From contig JARDYH010000003.1 of NCBI GenBank assembly GCA_029215795.1, positions 17,772,001-17,836,000 of the forward strand: 64,000 bases of DNA, given 5' to 3'. Position 1 is the stretch's first letter. Each line of letters starts with the position of its first letter. A model generated the notes under the pieces. That model saw only the letters and a list, made by a program, of their open reading frames with translations, was not told where the DNA came from and did not search any database. A program made the position numbers and the translations under genes. Below, in pieces: positions 28,870 to 58,519 of the stretch. The DNA is from Anniella stebbinsi. Taxonomy: Eukaryota; Chordata; Lepidosauria; Squamata; Anniellidae.

Positions 28870-30945
28870 TTTCAGGTTTTACTTTGCTGGAGCGCCGATG
28901 ACAGAAAACTCGACTTATATCCGACAAGACCCGACATAGAGAACATCTCCGTTCCTATGGGGTGGCAATACATGCAGCAAAGAAAGCTTTCTTCTCTGCA
29001 CGCATTGCGTCTGCGAATTCACGTCCAGCAGAACTGTTCAGGGTGGTGAGGGGTCTAACCCGGGCACCTTCCCCCCTGAATCCGACCTTAGAGCCTTCGG
29101 TAGTTTGCTGTGATGCCTTTAATGATCATTTCACAGATAAAATCTCTCAGATAAGAGCCGACTTAGATATCGTCATTACAGCAGAGGCTGACAATGGAGT
29201 GTCCAGCGACTCTGCGAGTAGGATTACACTGGATCAGTTTCAGTTGGTGAGTACCGAGGACGTGGACAAGCTGCTTGGACGAATGAGGAGGATGACTCTT
29301 GATCCCTGCCCTTCTTGGCTGGTCGCCCAGGGAGGAGATGCAATTAGATCACAATTACAATATATTATTCATGCATCTCTCAGGGAGGGGAGTTTTCCAT
29401 CATGTTTAAAAGAAGCGGTGGTACGGCCGCTTCTAAAAAAGCCCTCCCTGGGCCCCCTGGACCTTAATAACTACAGGCCAGTATCAAATCTTCCATTTTT
29501 GGGCAAGGTGATCGAGAGGGCAGTTGCCTTCCAACCAAGCAGTTTTGGATGACACTGATTTTCTAGACCCATTTCAAACTGGCTTCAGGGCAGGATACGG
29601 AGTTGAGACCACTTTGGTTGCCTTAGTGTATGATCTACACCTGAGTCTTGACAGGGGGAGTGTGTCCCTGTTGGTACTCCTGGACCTCTCAGTGGTGTTC
29701 AATACCATCGACCATGGTATCCTTCTGGAGCACCTGGAGGAATTGGGAATCAGGGGCACTGTGCTTCAGTGGTTCCAGTCCTACCTCTCGGGCAGGTTCT
29801 GGATGGTGATGCTTGGGAATAGCTGCTCTTCAAAGAAGGAGCTGCTATGTGGTGTACCACAAGGTGCCAGCCTTTCCCCAATGCTGTTTAACATTTATAT
29901 GAAACCGCTGGGAGAGATCATCCGGAGGCATGGGGCAGGGTGCTTTCAATACGCTGATGACACCCAAATATATTTCTCTATGCCTTCGACAACATCGTCA
30001 GCTAAGGATAGTGTGTCACCTCTGAATTAATGCTTGGAGGTGGTAATGGGCTGGATGAGGAAAAACAAACTGAAGCTGAATCCAGACAAGACGGAGGTTC
30101 TTGCTGTCAAAGGCCACAACCTGAGTTTGGAGGTGTGTCAACCAGTTCTGGATGGGGTTACACCCCCCTCCCTGAAAGACTGTGTTCGCAGCTTGGGGGT
30201 AATCCTGGATCCGTCGCTCCAAATGACAGCCCAGATAGACACAACGGCCAGGAGTGCCTACTATCAGCTTTGGCTGAAACGCCAGCTGTGCCCCTTCCTA
30301 GAGTTGGAAGAGCTAAAGACGGTAGTGCACACACTGGTAACTTCAAGGCTCGACTTCTGCAATGCGCTGTACATAGGGCTACCTTTGTGCCTAGTCCGGA
30401 AACTTCAACTAGTTCAAAATATGGCAGCCAGGTTGGTCACCGGTACATCTAGGAGTGACCATATTACACCAATATTAAAATCACTTCATTGGCTGCCAAT
30501 CAGTTTCTGGGCAAAGTATAAACTTTTGGTCATTACCTTTAAAGCCCTACATGGTTTGGGTCCAGGTTACCTGCGGGAATGCCTTCTCCCGTATAATCTG
30601 CCCCGCACGCTCAGGTCCTCTGGGAAGGACTTATTCCAATCAGCCAGAACTAGGCTGACGAGTGTTACTCAGAAGACTTTCTCTTCTGCCACTCCCAGAC
30701 TGTGGAATGGCCTGCCAGAGGAGATTGGACAAATTAGCAGTCTTCATGAATTTAAGAGAGCCGTGATCTCTTCCGGCAGGCCTACCCAGTTGAATTTTAA
30801 GATGTTTTTAATTGATGTGTTAGTTTTTATTTGTTTTAATATTTTATCTATTTTGTGGTCCTTGTGTTTATATTTATTGTTGTTCCTTGCCTCGATCCGG
30901 AGGGAGAGGCGGGTTATAAATAAATAAATAAATAAATAAATAAAT
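28870..30945 (+). mobile_element. L2-type LINE, 5'-truncated
   Basis: About 2.1 kb from the end of the endonuclease-RT linker to the 3' tail. The terminus GGAGAGGCGGGTTATAAATAAAT with (AAAT)n and (TTA)n is the poly-repeat tail usual for L2-like elements. It interrupts a gypsy integrase relic. Confidence 0.85.
28962..30927 (+). pseudogene. L2-type LINE reverse transcriptase, nearly intact
   Basis: Order of motifs: KAFFSARIASANSRPAELF (linker), LKEAVVRPLLKK and NYRPVSNLPFLGKVIERAV (RT0-2), DPFQTGFRAGYGVETTLVAL, LLVLLDLSVVFNTIDHG (RT3), GVPQGASLSPMLFNIYMKPL (RT5), YADDTQIYFS (catalytic YADD), NKLKLNPDKTEVL, then a C-terminal region with LWNGLPEEIGQ. Two lesions: a frame change near 29,535 between RT2 and RT3, and an in-frame TAA at 30,028 just after the YADD block. 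The enzyme would copy LINE RNA at nicked target DNA; this copy cannot be active. Confidence 0.88.
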
Positions 30946-31627
30946 ATATTATTATTATTATTATTATTATCCTGTTTTTGTTGTTGTTTGTTTTACTATT
31001 CTTGATGGAAACAGAGAGCTGAATCCATCCATTTCCTTGGCTGCCGTCTGTTAAACATCTTTCAATAGCAGCTGGAGTGATGGAAGATGGAACACAAGAT
31101 TTTGCTCTTCCCTCTGATACTGGCAGTCAGTCTTCTATGGTAGCAGCAGTGATGGAAAGTGGACAGCTACGGTTTCCTCCACCCTGCCTAAGGTTGGTAA
31201 TCTTGATACATCAAGACATAGGGAACTACCCTATACATGGGGGTTCAGATGATCCCTCTCATGCCTTCAAAACAATTATTTTGGGGTGGGGCTGCCAGGC
31301 TGCATAGACTAGCCCTACCCCTGGCCAAAACACTCAGTGGTCATGCCCCCTGCCATCCATGTATGAGAGAAGGGGTTCTTCTGTGCAAGTACTGACATAC
31401 ACCAAATGCATGAATGGCAGGAAGCCATGGCTACCAATGGGCAAGACCAGCCCTACAGCCCTGTAATCTCTTCACACATTCTTTGAACCTGTGAATGGGA
31501 ATGTCTGACCCCCTCACCCCAAACTGAGTAGGACCGTTAGTCTACCTAGCTCACTATGGCCCACTACACTGACTAAAATGAACCAGAAAGAGATGAGCAT
31601 CCAAAGCAGGTCACAAAGGAGAGAAAC

Positions 31628-32090
31628 ACGTTCTCAGGATGCCAAATAGATTTATTGATGTATTTTGGCCTGTCCTTTATTTTTAGGCCTTCTTCAGAAG
31701 GCTATAGCATTAATGATAGAATACAATGAGACAACACATAGTATTAAAGCATATTTTTTTCAGAATAGGTTAATTAAACAAATTACCACAAGGGCCTATA
31801 CATACATATTGACATAAAAAAACCCTTACAAACATGACAGGTTGTTACTAAAGCCTATGCATATGTATTCGTATTCAAATACCTTATAAATCTGGCATAT
31901 TGCAAAAGTGTAACACACAAGTCCTTACTAGAAAGACGTGTCTGCAGAATTTCTTACTACATGTTGTTTCATTGTATTCTATTTATTATTAATGTTATAG
32001 CCCCCTGAAGAAGGCCTTAAAATAAAGGACAGGCTGAAAAGCATTGGGCTTCTTGTCAATAAATCTATTTTGCATCCTGAGAATGTGGGG
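31628..32090. mobile_element. Foldback element with about 115-bp inverted ends
   Basis: TTCTCAGGATGCCAAATAGA, then TTTATTGATG and GGCCTTCTTCAG, at the left is mirrored at the right by GAAGAAGGCCTTAAAATAAA and CATCCTGAGAA. The interior is AT-rich and non-coding. A diverged relative is at 3,096-3,540. Confidence 0.7.
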
Positions 32091-32877
32091 TTCTCTATAC
32101 GTGGGGAAAGCCCCGCGGTGGCTGTGGATCTGCACTGCATCAGGTAGACAATGTAGGTGCAGCTTCACAGCCACTGCAGGGCTTTCCTGTAAAGCTGCAG
32201 ATTGAAAAGGTCAGGGATTTACCCTGACTTTTTCAATCAGAGTGATGTCAGTATGGTTCTTCCTCCATCTGACATTGCTCCGGGGCCAATCTAGGGTAGT
32301 GCCTGGTGGAAGTCGACCAACCACTGGTCATCTTCTGCCAGGAAGAGGTCAGGGGTGGCTCCGGTGCCCGGATGCCTGCCCAGAAACCCTGCAGTCCCTC
32401 CTCAGCTTCGTGATTAACTGATGTCACCCTGGGAGAAAGAAACCACAGGGTTCTGGAGGAAGGCAGCACCAACCCAGCACCATGAAGACAGCCCCAATGT
32501 TTCTCTCCTTTGCGACGCACTACACTGACTGAGAGTGGCTCTCCAGATCTTCAGACGGGTCTTCCTCACCCCTTCCTAGAAATGCCAAAGACTGATGTTA
32601 GGACCGTCTGCACGTAAAACATGTACAGCCCTTCTCCATCAAGCACTAATTATCCACTGCCAAACGGCTTTGTAAGAAATGAGCTCTAAATCTTAAGAAG
32701 GAGCCTTAGCAAGAATTGGCCTTCAGTTTCATTCATTCATTCAAATAAAGGGGAATGTTAACACTACTGCTGCTACCTGGGAAGGTTGTGTGTTATATGT
32801 GATTTGGACTCTTTCACCTTCCTTTACATGTAAATGTGGTCACTCTGGTTCTTTCCTCTTCCATCCCTCTTCTTGAC

Positions 32878-33197
32878 TAGGCTGACCAGATAAAATCCAG
32901 TTCAGGGCTCATGTCACTTTAACAGTTGTAGAGAAAAGGGAATTTCAGCCTGTGTCATTTGTATGCAATTAGTTCCTGGTGAAATTCCCTCTTCATCACA
33001 CCAGTTAAAGTTGCAGGGCCCCTGCCTTCTTTTGTATATGGTCACTCTAGTATAGTGCCTGCACCTTTACCTGTTGTGATAAAGAGGGAATATCACCAGG
33101 AACTAATTGCATACAAATGACACTGGCTAAAATTCCCTTTTCTCTACAACTGTTAAAGTGACATGAGCCCTGAACTGGATTTTATCTGGTCAGCCTA
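32878..33197. mobile_element. 320-bp double-hairpin hAT MITE, copy 2
   Basis: Exactly 320 bp between perfect 8-bp target duplications TTCTTGAC (32,870-32,877 and 33,198-33,205). Termini TAGGCTGACCAGATAAAATC and its inverse. Confidence 0.88.
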
Positions 33198-33362
33198 TTC
33201 TTGACCCTCTTGCTGCAGGTGGTCACATATAGAATATTCCCAAAATGTGTCCTGGCCATTTGGTGGCTGTTCGTGGCAGATGTGGTGGCTACTAACAATG
33301 CTGCCACACGGAGGCGTGTCCATTCAGCAAGCCATTCCTGTGCAGCAGTTTACCATGCAGAT

Positions 33363-33556
33363 TTGGGCCCTTTCCACACCAGGCTTTTTGTCTGGGATAG
33401 CCCCCGGCTGGTCCCTGTGCACTGATGGTGTGTATTAGATACTTCCAGGATCGCCCTCCCTCTGTCCATGTGCACTGATGATGTGTATTAGGTACTTCTG
33501 GGATTGCCCTCCTGCCCTCCCTCCTTCCCTCTACACCCTTATGGTGTAGAAAGGGC
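33363..33556. mobile_element. Short MITE with GGGCCCTTTCCACACC ends
   Basis: Left GGGCCCTTTCCACACC, right GGTGTAGAAAGGGCCC. The internal block TGTGCACTGATG(G/A)TGTGTATTAG is duplicated in tandem (about 33,414 and 33,470). Confidence 0.65.
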
Positions 33557-33639
33557 CCCAGTTATATTTTCTCCATGCTACCAAAAGACATCAAGTAAAA
33601 GGTGTTTGAGCAGCAGGTTGACATGCCTCCTTGAACCCA

Positions 33640-34085
33640 GCCCCCCCCCCCCCGCACATAGTTTCCTGAAGTGGTCTTCTATCACTTCGGTGCTTCAAGA
33701 GCTTTACTGGTTGCCAGTGGCTGCTAAGTGCACTACAAGATTTTATTAACTGCGTCCCACTATTGGCAGACTCGCTCACAGGAGTAGGGCGCTCTGATGG
33801 TCCCCTGCTATAATTTGGAATGTGCAAGTGTCAGGGCTTTTTCGGTGGTTGCCCCCCGGTTATGGAATGATTTGCCACTGGAGATTAGTTTCCCACTGTC
33901 AATTGTTTCAAACGTCTTTGTAAGACGTTCTTATTTATACAAGAGTTTGAGGGAGGGGTGATTTTAATTTTAATGTGCGTTGAAGGTATTTAATGGTATT
34001 GTTTTTATGTGTTGTTGTAAAGCGCCACGATGCTGGAAATGGCGAGGTGGCGCTATAAAAATGTTTTTCCAATAAAATAAAATAG
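33640..34085 (+). pseudogene. L2-like LINE C-terminal fragment and 3' end
   Basis: Frames read SSITSVLQELYWLPVAAKCT and then LWNDLPLEI, the C-terminal landmarks of L2-like ORF2. The end is AAAGCGCCACGATGCTGG...GGTGGCGCTATAAAAATG. Confidence 0.7.
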
Positions 34086-34739
34086 TCAGCAATATGAACT
34101 AGGGTGTATGTGCATGAATATCAAGTAGACTGAACATGAGCAAGCTTATGCACATAGATGCCTAAGTACATGGGCCACATTTCATAGTGACGACTCTAGC
34201 CTCTAGGCCAGGGATGTTGAACCTCAGGCCTTGGGACCAGATCTGGCCCAGCTGGCCTTCTGTGGTTCCTCAGATGGCCACCAAACCACCAAACATTTGG
34301 TGATATCCTGTCTTACACGGGTTTTCCTCCATTCTAAAAGGTTGAAATCCGTCCACTAAGGCTTAGTGACTGACAGTGAGTTTCTCTACACATAGGAAAG
34401 ATTCCACAGTCTTACCAGGGCTTTTGTTCTCCACAATCTTTCCATTAGTGCTGTGCTGAAAATGTCTCCCATATTTTTTTTTTACCATTCTCGTTAAATT
34501 TGATAGAAATTGCTTTTGAAAAGAAATTCAAAGGAATTTCAGAGAAATTCTCATGGGGTGGGTTCAAGGTTCTTGCGTTTACCTTACTTAGGTGGTGGCC
34601 AAGAATTATGTACAAGTATCCTGTCTTTCATTGTACAATCAGCTCTGTGGCAGCTTGCAGTTTACTCGGCTTCCCACACTTCAATTAAAGCCCCGGGGAA
34701 GACATAATAAAATCATTCTCCCATAGGGCTTTTCCAGAT

Positions 34740-35100
34740 CAGGAAGCACAGGCAGCCTGAAAGGCTGCAGAGCATTCATGACATACTCCTTTCGACGCAA
34801 CTACATGATTTTGAATTGAAAACTTCCCTTCTTGGAAAGACTCCATAGGGTTTAATGAGACAGCACCATCTAGTGGTGGAATTATAGCGCAATGTTGACT
34901 TTATACAGTGGGGAGATCCCACGATATCCCAGCAATAAATTAAATACTACATTATCTTCAATCTTTATAAAAGCAAGATTACCAGAGGATAGTGTGGGAG
35001 ACATCGTGGATGTTGACAACATTGTGTAATGGACTCGCAAACTTCTGTGAGTGACCAATCACGAGGGTGCAATAAATTGCTTGTTTAGAGAAGCTAAGTA
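34740..35100. repeat. MITE of the TTTATTGCACCCTCGTGATTGG family
   Basis: The right half carries AAACTTCTGTGAGTGACCAA and CGAGGGTGCAATAAATTGCT, inverse to the 23,930 and 27,755 copies. Confidence 0.5.
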
Positions 35101-35508
35101 AGAGATTGCAGCTATAATATGCTAGTATTTTTTTACCACACCCCTTTTTCATTTGGTCCTGCCTCCCTTTGCTTTCACCCCTGCTCACAACTGCAATGTC
35201 CCCCCCTAAGGTTTTTTCCAAAATTGAATCCGGCCCTTGGGATGAAAGAGGTTCAATACCCATGTTGGTATCACACAAGACTCACCCCCATCCTGTGCAG
35301 CATTCAGCTTCACAAGTTTCCGAAGTGATAACTATATTGGTTTGAGTGGGGGATAACTCTGCAGAAACATTGGCTCTCAAAATATATGTGCCTTCCATCA
35401 CTTCACTTTATCATCACTGTATTTGTATTTAACCTGCTCTTGAATGGATCCTATTAATTAAAATTGTGTACTGGAGAATTCCATGGTGGATTGTACTTTT
35501 GCCTGATT

Positions 35509-35779
35509 GTCAGGCCCAGTTCCTCTGCAGTTGAGAGCAGAGTAGAGTGAAGCGAAAGTGGTTTGTGTCCAACAAGATCAGGTCTCCTAGTTATTCAAAC
35601 CAGCGAACGAGCCTGACCTGGAAGCTTTTACAGAGTCACTGAAGATCACCTGACCTGCTCTGGCCTATTGGTGCAAGGAGACCTCCTTGGCTGGCTCCCC
35701 CTACAGCTTTCTCCTTTGACTAGAGTAGGTTCATGACCCATCAGCTGAAGCCCTGCAGTTCCATGCTTGAATCCTGACA
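35509..35779 (+). repeat. Possible short LTR (TGTCAGG...CCTGACA)
   Basis: A 271-bp unit with TG..CA inverted termini. No matching target duplication, so it may be an internal or coincidental structure. Confidence 0.25.
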
Positions 35780-35874
35780 GTGGCTTCCCACATAACGTGG
35801 ACTTGTCTTAAAAGTTTACAAATGCAAGGGAAGAAAGACAGGCGACAACGTGGTGCACATAGAGGAGCAAGCTG

Positions 35875-53126
<17,252 letters not shown>

Positions 53127-53607
53127 CTATAGAACGGAGAGTAGGGTAAAGTCAGAAGACACATATTATTTGGTGCCCTTGAGACAGTTGCATTCATTCC
53201 TGAACCCTCTACATATTTTGTTATGCGTCTGCATTCCACCTCCAATCAGTGATATGTTTCAAAGACTCCAGCGCTTAACCAGGGTTTAGTTTCCGTAGGA
53301 ATAAGTCACTGAAGAAGGCATTTTTATAATGTCTATTTATTTAAGGAACATCCAGCTGGAACTGTCAGCAACCTGGGCCTGCAGCCTTGGGACCTGATCC
53401 ATCTGCCAGAGAACCAAGGGCCACTATGCAGCTGTACCCCTTGCCTCCCAGAAAGAAAATAATGGCAAGGCAGAGATGTTCAGCTAGGAGGGAGTGGCTG
53501 TTTTCCCTTTTCCTGCCAGAAAGAACAGCTGCAGGAACACAGAAACCAACAACTGGTGCCTGAATTTGGCTTTTTTTCCCCTCCTTCCCAACCCCTTTTT
53601 CCTTTTT

Positions 53608-53778
53608 TAGGGTGACCATACGGAAAGGAGGACGGGGCTCCTGTATCTTCACAGTTGTATGGAAAAGGGAATTTCAGCAGGTTTCATTTGTATGCATGCA
53701 GCACCTGGTGAAATTCCCTCTTCATCACAACAGTTAAAGCTGCAGGAGCCCTGCCCTCTTTTGTAACTAGTCACCCTA
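53608..53778. mobile_element. Single-hairpin MITE of the 320-bp family
   Basis: 171 bp between TAGGGTGACCATACGG and GTCACCCTA. Represents one half of the double element. Confidence 0.7.
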
Positions 53779-54129
53779 TCTATATGAGCCAATCTGGGGG
53801 CTTTTTTGGCTGAACAATGGGGTAAAAATACTGTAAATAAATAAATGGAATATAAGATGGGGATTCACAGCAGTAACACTTCCAACAGATTCCAGCTTCC
53901 GATCAGATGTCTAGGGGAACCTATAGTGCCTTAGGATTTCCTGCGGAGAGCAAAGTCATCTCTCTACCTCCTTTTAGTCTCAATTCCAGCACAGACTGAC
54001 TTCTTGCTTCACACCAAGACCTCACATGCCCCCTCCCTTTGTCTAGTGGGGTGGAAAGAGAAAATCAATCATTTCTGCACATCGTCTGTGCTTTCTTGAG
54101 CCATCCTAGCTCCCATTTAAACACACAAT

Positions 54130-54590
54130 CTGAATGTTACAGGCTATTGTCTTTTTTCCAGGTCTTTAGAGACATTTGTTCACACCACACTCTAACCCAC
54201 ACTCAGTGGTTGAGTGTGGGTTGTTTTAAACTGTGGATTAACGAGTTGCCTGAATACAGCCAGGGAGACTTGTTAACCATGTAGTGTGGTTTATTTTTGC
54301 AAACAATCCACCTTGAGAACCCATGGTTTCCGGTTGGTTACTCAGGGTGGTTAACAAGCTACACTGCACGGTTAATAAGCCACCTTGGCTGCATTCAGAC
54401 AACAAAATAGCCCAACTTGCAGAAAATGTGCTGCATTCAGACAACACATTAATCTATATTTCAACACATTAATTTAAGGTTCAACAGTAATCTATGGTTT
54501 ATTAATCTACGGTTCAAAACAACCCACTCTAAACCACTGAGTTGTGGGTTAGCATGTTGTGTGAACAGCCCTGAGCAACAACACTGTGGG
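54130..54590. repeat. Compound MITE, TGTTCACAC / GGTTAACA palindromes
   Basis: TTTGTTCACACCACACTCTA is mirrored by GTTGTGTGAACAG at the right. The interior repeats ATTCAGACAACA twice and GGTTAATAAGCC-like words. Confidence 0.5.
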
Positions 54591-54619
54591 TGCTTCCAAG
54601 CAGAAGGTTCCTAGTATTA

Positions 54620-54939
54620 TAGGGTGACCAGATAAAATCCAGGTCAGGGCTCATGTAACTTTAACAATTGTAGAGAAAAGGGAATTTCAGCCAGTGTCAT
54701 TTGTATGCAATTAGTTCCTGGTGAAATTTCCTCTTCATCACAACAGTTAAAGGGGCATGCACTATACTAGTGTGACCATATACAAAAGAAGGCAGGGCCT
54801 CTGCAACTTTAACAGTTGTGATGAAGAGGGAATTTCACCAGGACCTAATTGCATACAAATGACACTGGCTGAAATTCCCTTTTCTCTACAACTGTTAAAG
54901 TTACATGAGCCCTGACCTGAATTTTATCTGGTCAGCCTA
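54620..54939. mobile_element. 320-bp double-hairpin hAT MITE, copy 3
   Basis: Exactly 320 bp between perfect 8-bp duplications TAGTATTA (54,612-54,619; 54,940-54,947). Ends TAGGGTGACCAGATAAAATC and GTCAGCCTA. Confidence 0.88.
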
Positions 54940-54947
54940 TAGTATTA

Positions 54948-55795
54948 CCAACGAGGAGGTATTGTACAGCTATTCTATCTTTTGTATTTTAACAGGTTAT
55001 CTCTGATAAGGAAAAAAATGGAAGAAGTAGCGGGAAATCATGGGAGAGTTCTATGATGACACAACCGTCTGGAGCCTTGTAAAATTCTGTGAATGAGGGA
55101 GGGTGATGGCACTCTGTTAATTCTACTTACAGAAAACCTAGAGAAGAATTAGGATCTGAAAGGAATCCTGAATCTCTTTGCAATCAGAGGCACTGCCTGA
55201 AAGGTCATCCAGACCAACCCCAAATCCATCACAAGTTGTGTGTCATGTATTAAAGACCAGTTCAGACCCTTGGTTTTCTGATGGATCCATAACTTGTAAA
55301 TAAACAGCTTGTGATTGTCAGATTAGTGATTTAAAGTGTAATCCTGTGCAATGTTTACTCACACAAAAATTCCATAGTGTGTTTAAGATTCACCCTTAGT
55401 TATATGGGGGGGGGGGGGGGGGTTAGCCAGAAAAAATTAAATAATATCAGAATAGCTGCTGAAACTTCCTTAATAGCCAATGGCCAAGCTCTATGATTCT
55501 AAGAGCACAATCATATGCATGTTTAAACAGAATAAATCCTACAACTCCCAGCATGCTGGCTGGGGAATTGCACCCTAAGAAAAATAGCATCACTCTGTTT
55601 CAAAATGGTGATAAATAAGAGAGACATGAAGGTTGGTTAGCTTTAATTCCTCTCCATTTTAGAAAAACAGTTCCTGTTGATGTCCAGTTTAATTTTTCCC
55701 TGGTTTAATTTAAACTAGGGTCCGTTATAAATGGTAGGCTAGTGAATAGGTCCACCAGGCCATATGCAGAATTATTTCCTTAGCTACTAATCTGA
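54948..55795. other. Stretch without recognised gene
   Basis: Contains a poly-G run (about 55,406-55,422) and MITE scraps near 55,330 and 55,500-55,580. Otherwise nothing is seen. Confidence 0.5.
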
Positions 55796-56409
55796 GCCTA
55801 TATATCTCCCAGCATTCCTGACCTCTGGCTATGCTGTCTGGGACTGATGGGAGTTGAAATCCAAAACATCTGTGGGTCACTTAGTTGGGGAAGGCTGATC
55901 TAATATAACCCCACTGCTGAGGCAGGAAATTCACTGCTACAACAACCTTTAAAATACTTAAAACCTTCTAACAAAGGAGAGTCCATCACCTTCTGATGTC
56001 ATCAGTTCTGATGTCAAACACGTCATTCTTGTAGTTTGAACCTGTTGTTTTGGGCCCTAAGCTCTGGAGCAACAGAGAACAAATTGGCTCCATCGTCTGT
56101 GTGACAGCCCTCCAAATATTTGAAGATGGTACTCATATCACCTCTTAATCATCTCTTCTCCAGGATAAAAGTACCGATCTCCTTCAACCTTTTCCCCTAG
56201 GACTTGGTCTCACCATCTTAAAAGGCTTGTTCTCATTAAAGCACAATTCACACAATCTATTCACACCACGGTCTGGGTATATGGCACACACAAAACAACT
56301 AGTGTTGTTGCCTGCCTGCACACGTACAGCCACTGTCATGTGCTGGTTTCCACTTTAGCCAAACTGCCCGGGATGTTGCTTTTCAAAGCACTCAGTTGCA
56401 CTGCAAAAG

Positions 56410-56544
56410 CTGGATCCTGCACAAGGTCCTGGATGCGTATAGCTGACTCACAGCAGACTGGGGGCAAGCCAAGGTTATAGCAACATGAGAACCCAACTCC
56501 TTTGCTTCCTGGACACTGTGTCCAGCTTCATTCTCCTTCCGCGC
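56410..56544 (+). repeat. 135-bp direct repeat, unit 1
   Basis: CTGGATCCTGCACAAGGTCC ... CATTCTCCTTCCGCGC differs at only two positions from 61,422-61,556, while flanks are unrelated on both sides. Not a repeat family I know. Confidence 0.85.
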
Positions 56545-57439
56545 ACACACATATACTGGCCAATGAAAGAGAGGAGCAGAATTTCTCCCCTCCCCTCACT
56601 TGCTTGTCATAGCAATCATTTGGCTCTAACTAGCCATGAGTGTATATTTATTTCTCTGGCGCAAGAACAAGCTGGTGGGCATTTATGTTTTTCCCTTCCA
56701 TCTCAAAGTTATTAATAAGATTTTGTTCCATTAGAATAATCAAGCAACTTTAATTCAAGCATCTTAAGACTGCTTGTGTTTACAATTTTGCTGTTTTGTA
56801 TTCGCTTATGACATCGTCCAGGGCATACCTTTACTCTATCCCACCCCACCCATCCCATTTCTGGTGTGCAAGCCTGGAGTGGTTTTGTTCCCCCCACACA
56901 CACACACACACGTTTTTGCCATGCATTTCTCGCTCCACAACTCCATATCCAGGGGTCATGTGAATAGGACCTTCTGAGGCTAAATATAAGAATATCTGGT
57001 TTCCATTTGTTCTCCGGCCAGCCATGTAGTCCCTGGCTTTTATTGACAGACGATGAGCAACACAATATCATTAACATCCAACGTTTTAAAGATCAACAAT
57101 GCAAACAAAAAACTATGGTCCCATATTTGCCTTTGTTTCATGTTCATTAAGACGGTGTGGCCAGTTTAGTCCTTAGCAGCCTCTGTCTTCCCCTATTTTA
57201 TTAAACTTTTCCAGAATGACTTTTGAGCTGTCTGAGGTTTATGGTCCACTGTTCCTTTATTCATGAAACTGATAAATGGAAGCCAGATTTCCATGAATTT
57301 CACAGTACCTCATACACTCTTCAAACATCTGGCAGCTGCAGCATTCTACCCAGCTCTACAACTCCACATTCTATCCACACACACACACACCCATCCATTC
57401 TACTAGGCCCTCAAACTGCCTTAACCCTCAAGGGTCTCA

Positions 57440-57580
57440 TTTTTTCCCAACCTTGTGCCCTCCAAATATTTTAGACTACAACTCCCAGGATTCATGACCC
57501 TTGACTATGCTGGCCGGGGCTGATGGGGATGTAGTCCAAAACATCTGGAAGGGTACCAGGTTGGGGAAGGTTGGCCTAGG
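57440..57580. repeat. Palindromic MITE (CCAAATATTTTAGACTACAACTCC)
   Basis: Arms CCAACCTTGTGCCCTCCAAAT and CTGGAAGGGTACCAGGTTGG face each other across TGACTATGCTGGCCGGGGCTG. Confidence 0.7.
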
Positions 57581-57686
57581 CCCACAGCCAAGCTGGCGGC
57601 AAATGAAACCTTCTCTTCCTGTGACTCAGCTTCCCTGGAACCTGGGCATCTTCCTTGCAGGGGAGAACCTCCTCTTCCCTCCTTAC

Positions 57687-57689
57687 CAT
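57687..57689 (-). CDS. Candidate exon 1 (ATG only) of the TUBA8-like gene
   Basis: The minus strand reads AGCGGCACCATG|GTAAGG, a good initiation context with an ATG immediately followed by a donor, in phase with CGT GAA TGC of exon 2 4.6 kb downstream. The upstream leader (57,690-57,900) is moderately GC-rich and repeat-free. Not proven by transcript. Confidence 0.4.
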
Positions 57690-58244
57690 GGTGCCGCTAG
57701 TGGTACTCACTCCTCTTCCTGATTAGTCACAGCAGCTGTAGATGTTGATGTTCCCAGTGCTGTCTTGCTTCTAAGTGGCCCAAGCCATGCGTGCCATGCC
57801 TAGGGAGTGCCCGTGAGCATCACAGTGCAGGGGAAGAAGGTCACAATCACCCCTGGTAACCTCCCCTCCTCTCCTCCTGCCCCTTTACAGCACTCAGCAG
57901 GTGGGCTCATCAGAATCCAGGTGTACAGGATGGAAACTTCTTCCTCTTGGCCCTGTCTATTCTTTGAGCAGGACTGAGTGGTAAACCATTTCCTGGACTC
58001 TACATCTCTATGAAACTACTGTCTGGGACCTGCTTTTCAGAGCATATATAATTCTGGTTTTGTTCAATCTTCACTGCCTACTATTCTGTTTCCAGACACA
58101 ATTCATAGGGTTGGTTATTAATAATGCTAAAGAGTTTGGGACCAAAATAGTTGAGCTTTCTGCCTGAGCCCTGCCCACTCACAGATTTCATCTGAGGCTT
58201 TGCTCCATGCCCTGTAACCAGCAAGGAGTCTGGGTGCCTGGAAT

Positions 58245-58512
58245 ATGGCTTGCAGTGCCCACACTGTGGAACTCTACTTTGGGATTCCCAATTGGCCCCC
58301 TCTTTGTTGGCTTTTTGGTGTTCTATTAAGACCTTTATATTCTGGCAGGCTTTTGGCTCGCTTCACGTTTCCTGCTATTTGCAAATGTTGTTTAGTTGGA
58401 TTTGCTTGTTTTGCTCTGCTCTGTTTCTTTATATTATCTCTGTTGGTACGATGTTATGTTTTTGGCTTGTGACTTTCAGCTGCCTTGGGATAAAAGCAAA
58501 TGAATGAATAAG
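58245..58512 (+). repeat. LINE C-terminal and 3' end fragment
   Basis: Frames read CGTLLWDSQLAPSLLAF and KTFIFWQAFG, like the (L)WN.LP..I..APSL..F...LKT block at LINE ORF2 ends. The end is GCTGCCTTGGGATAAAAGC with an AATG tail. Confidence 0.55.
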
Positions 58513-58519
58513 GGAACAG

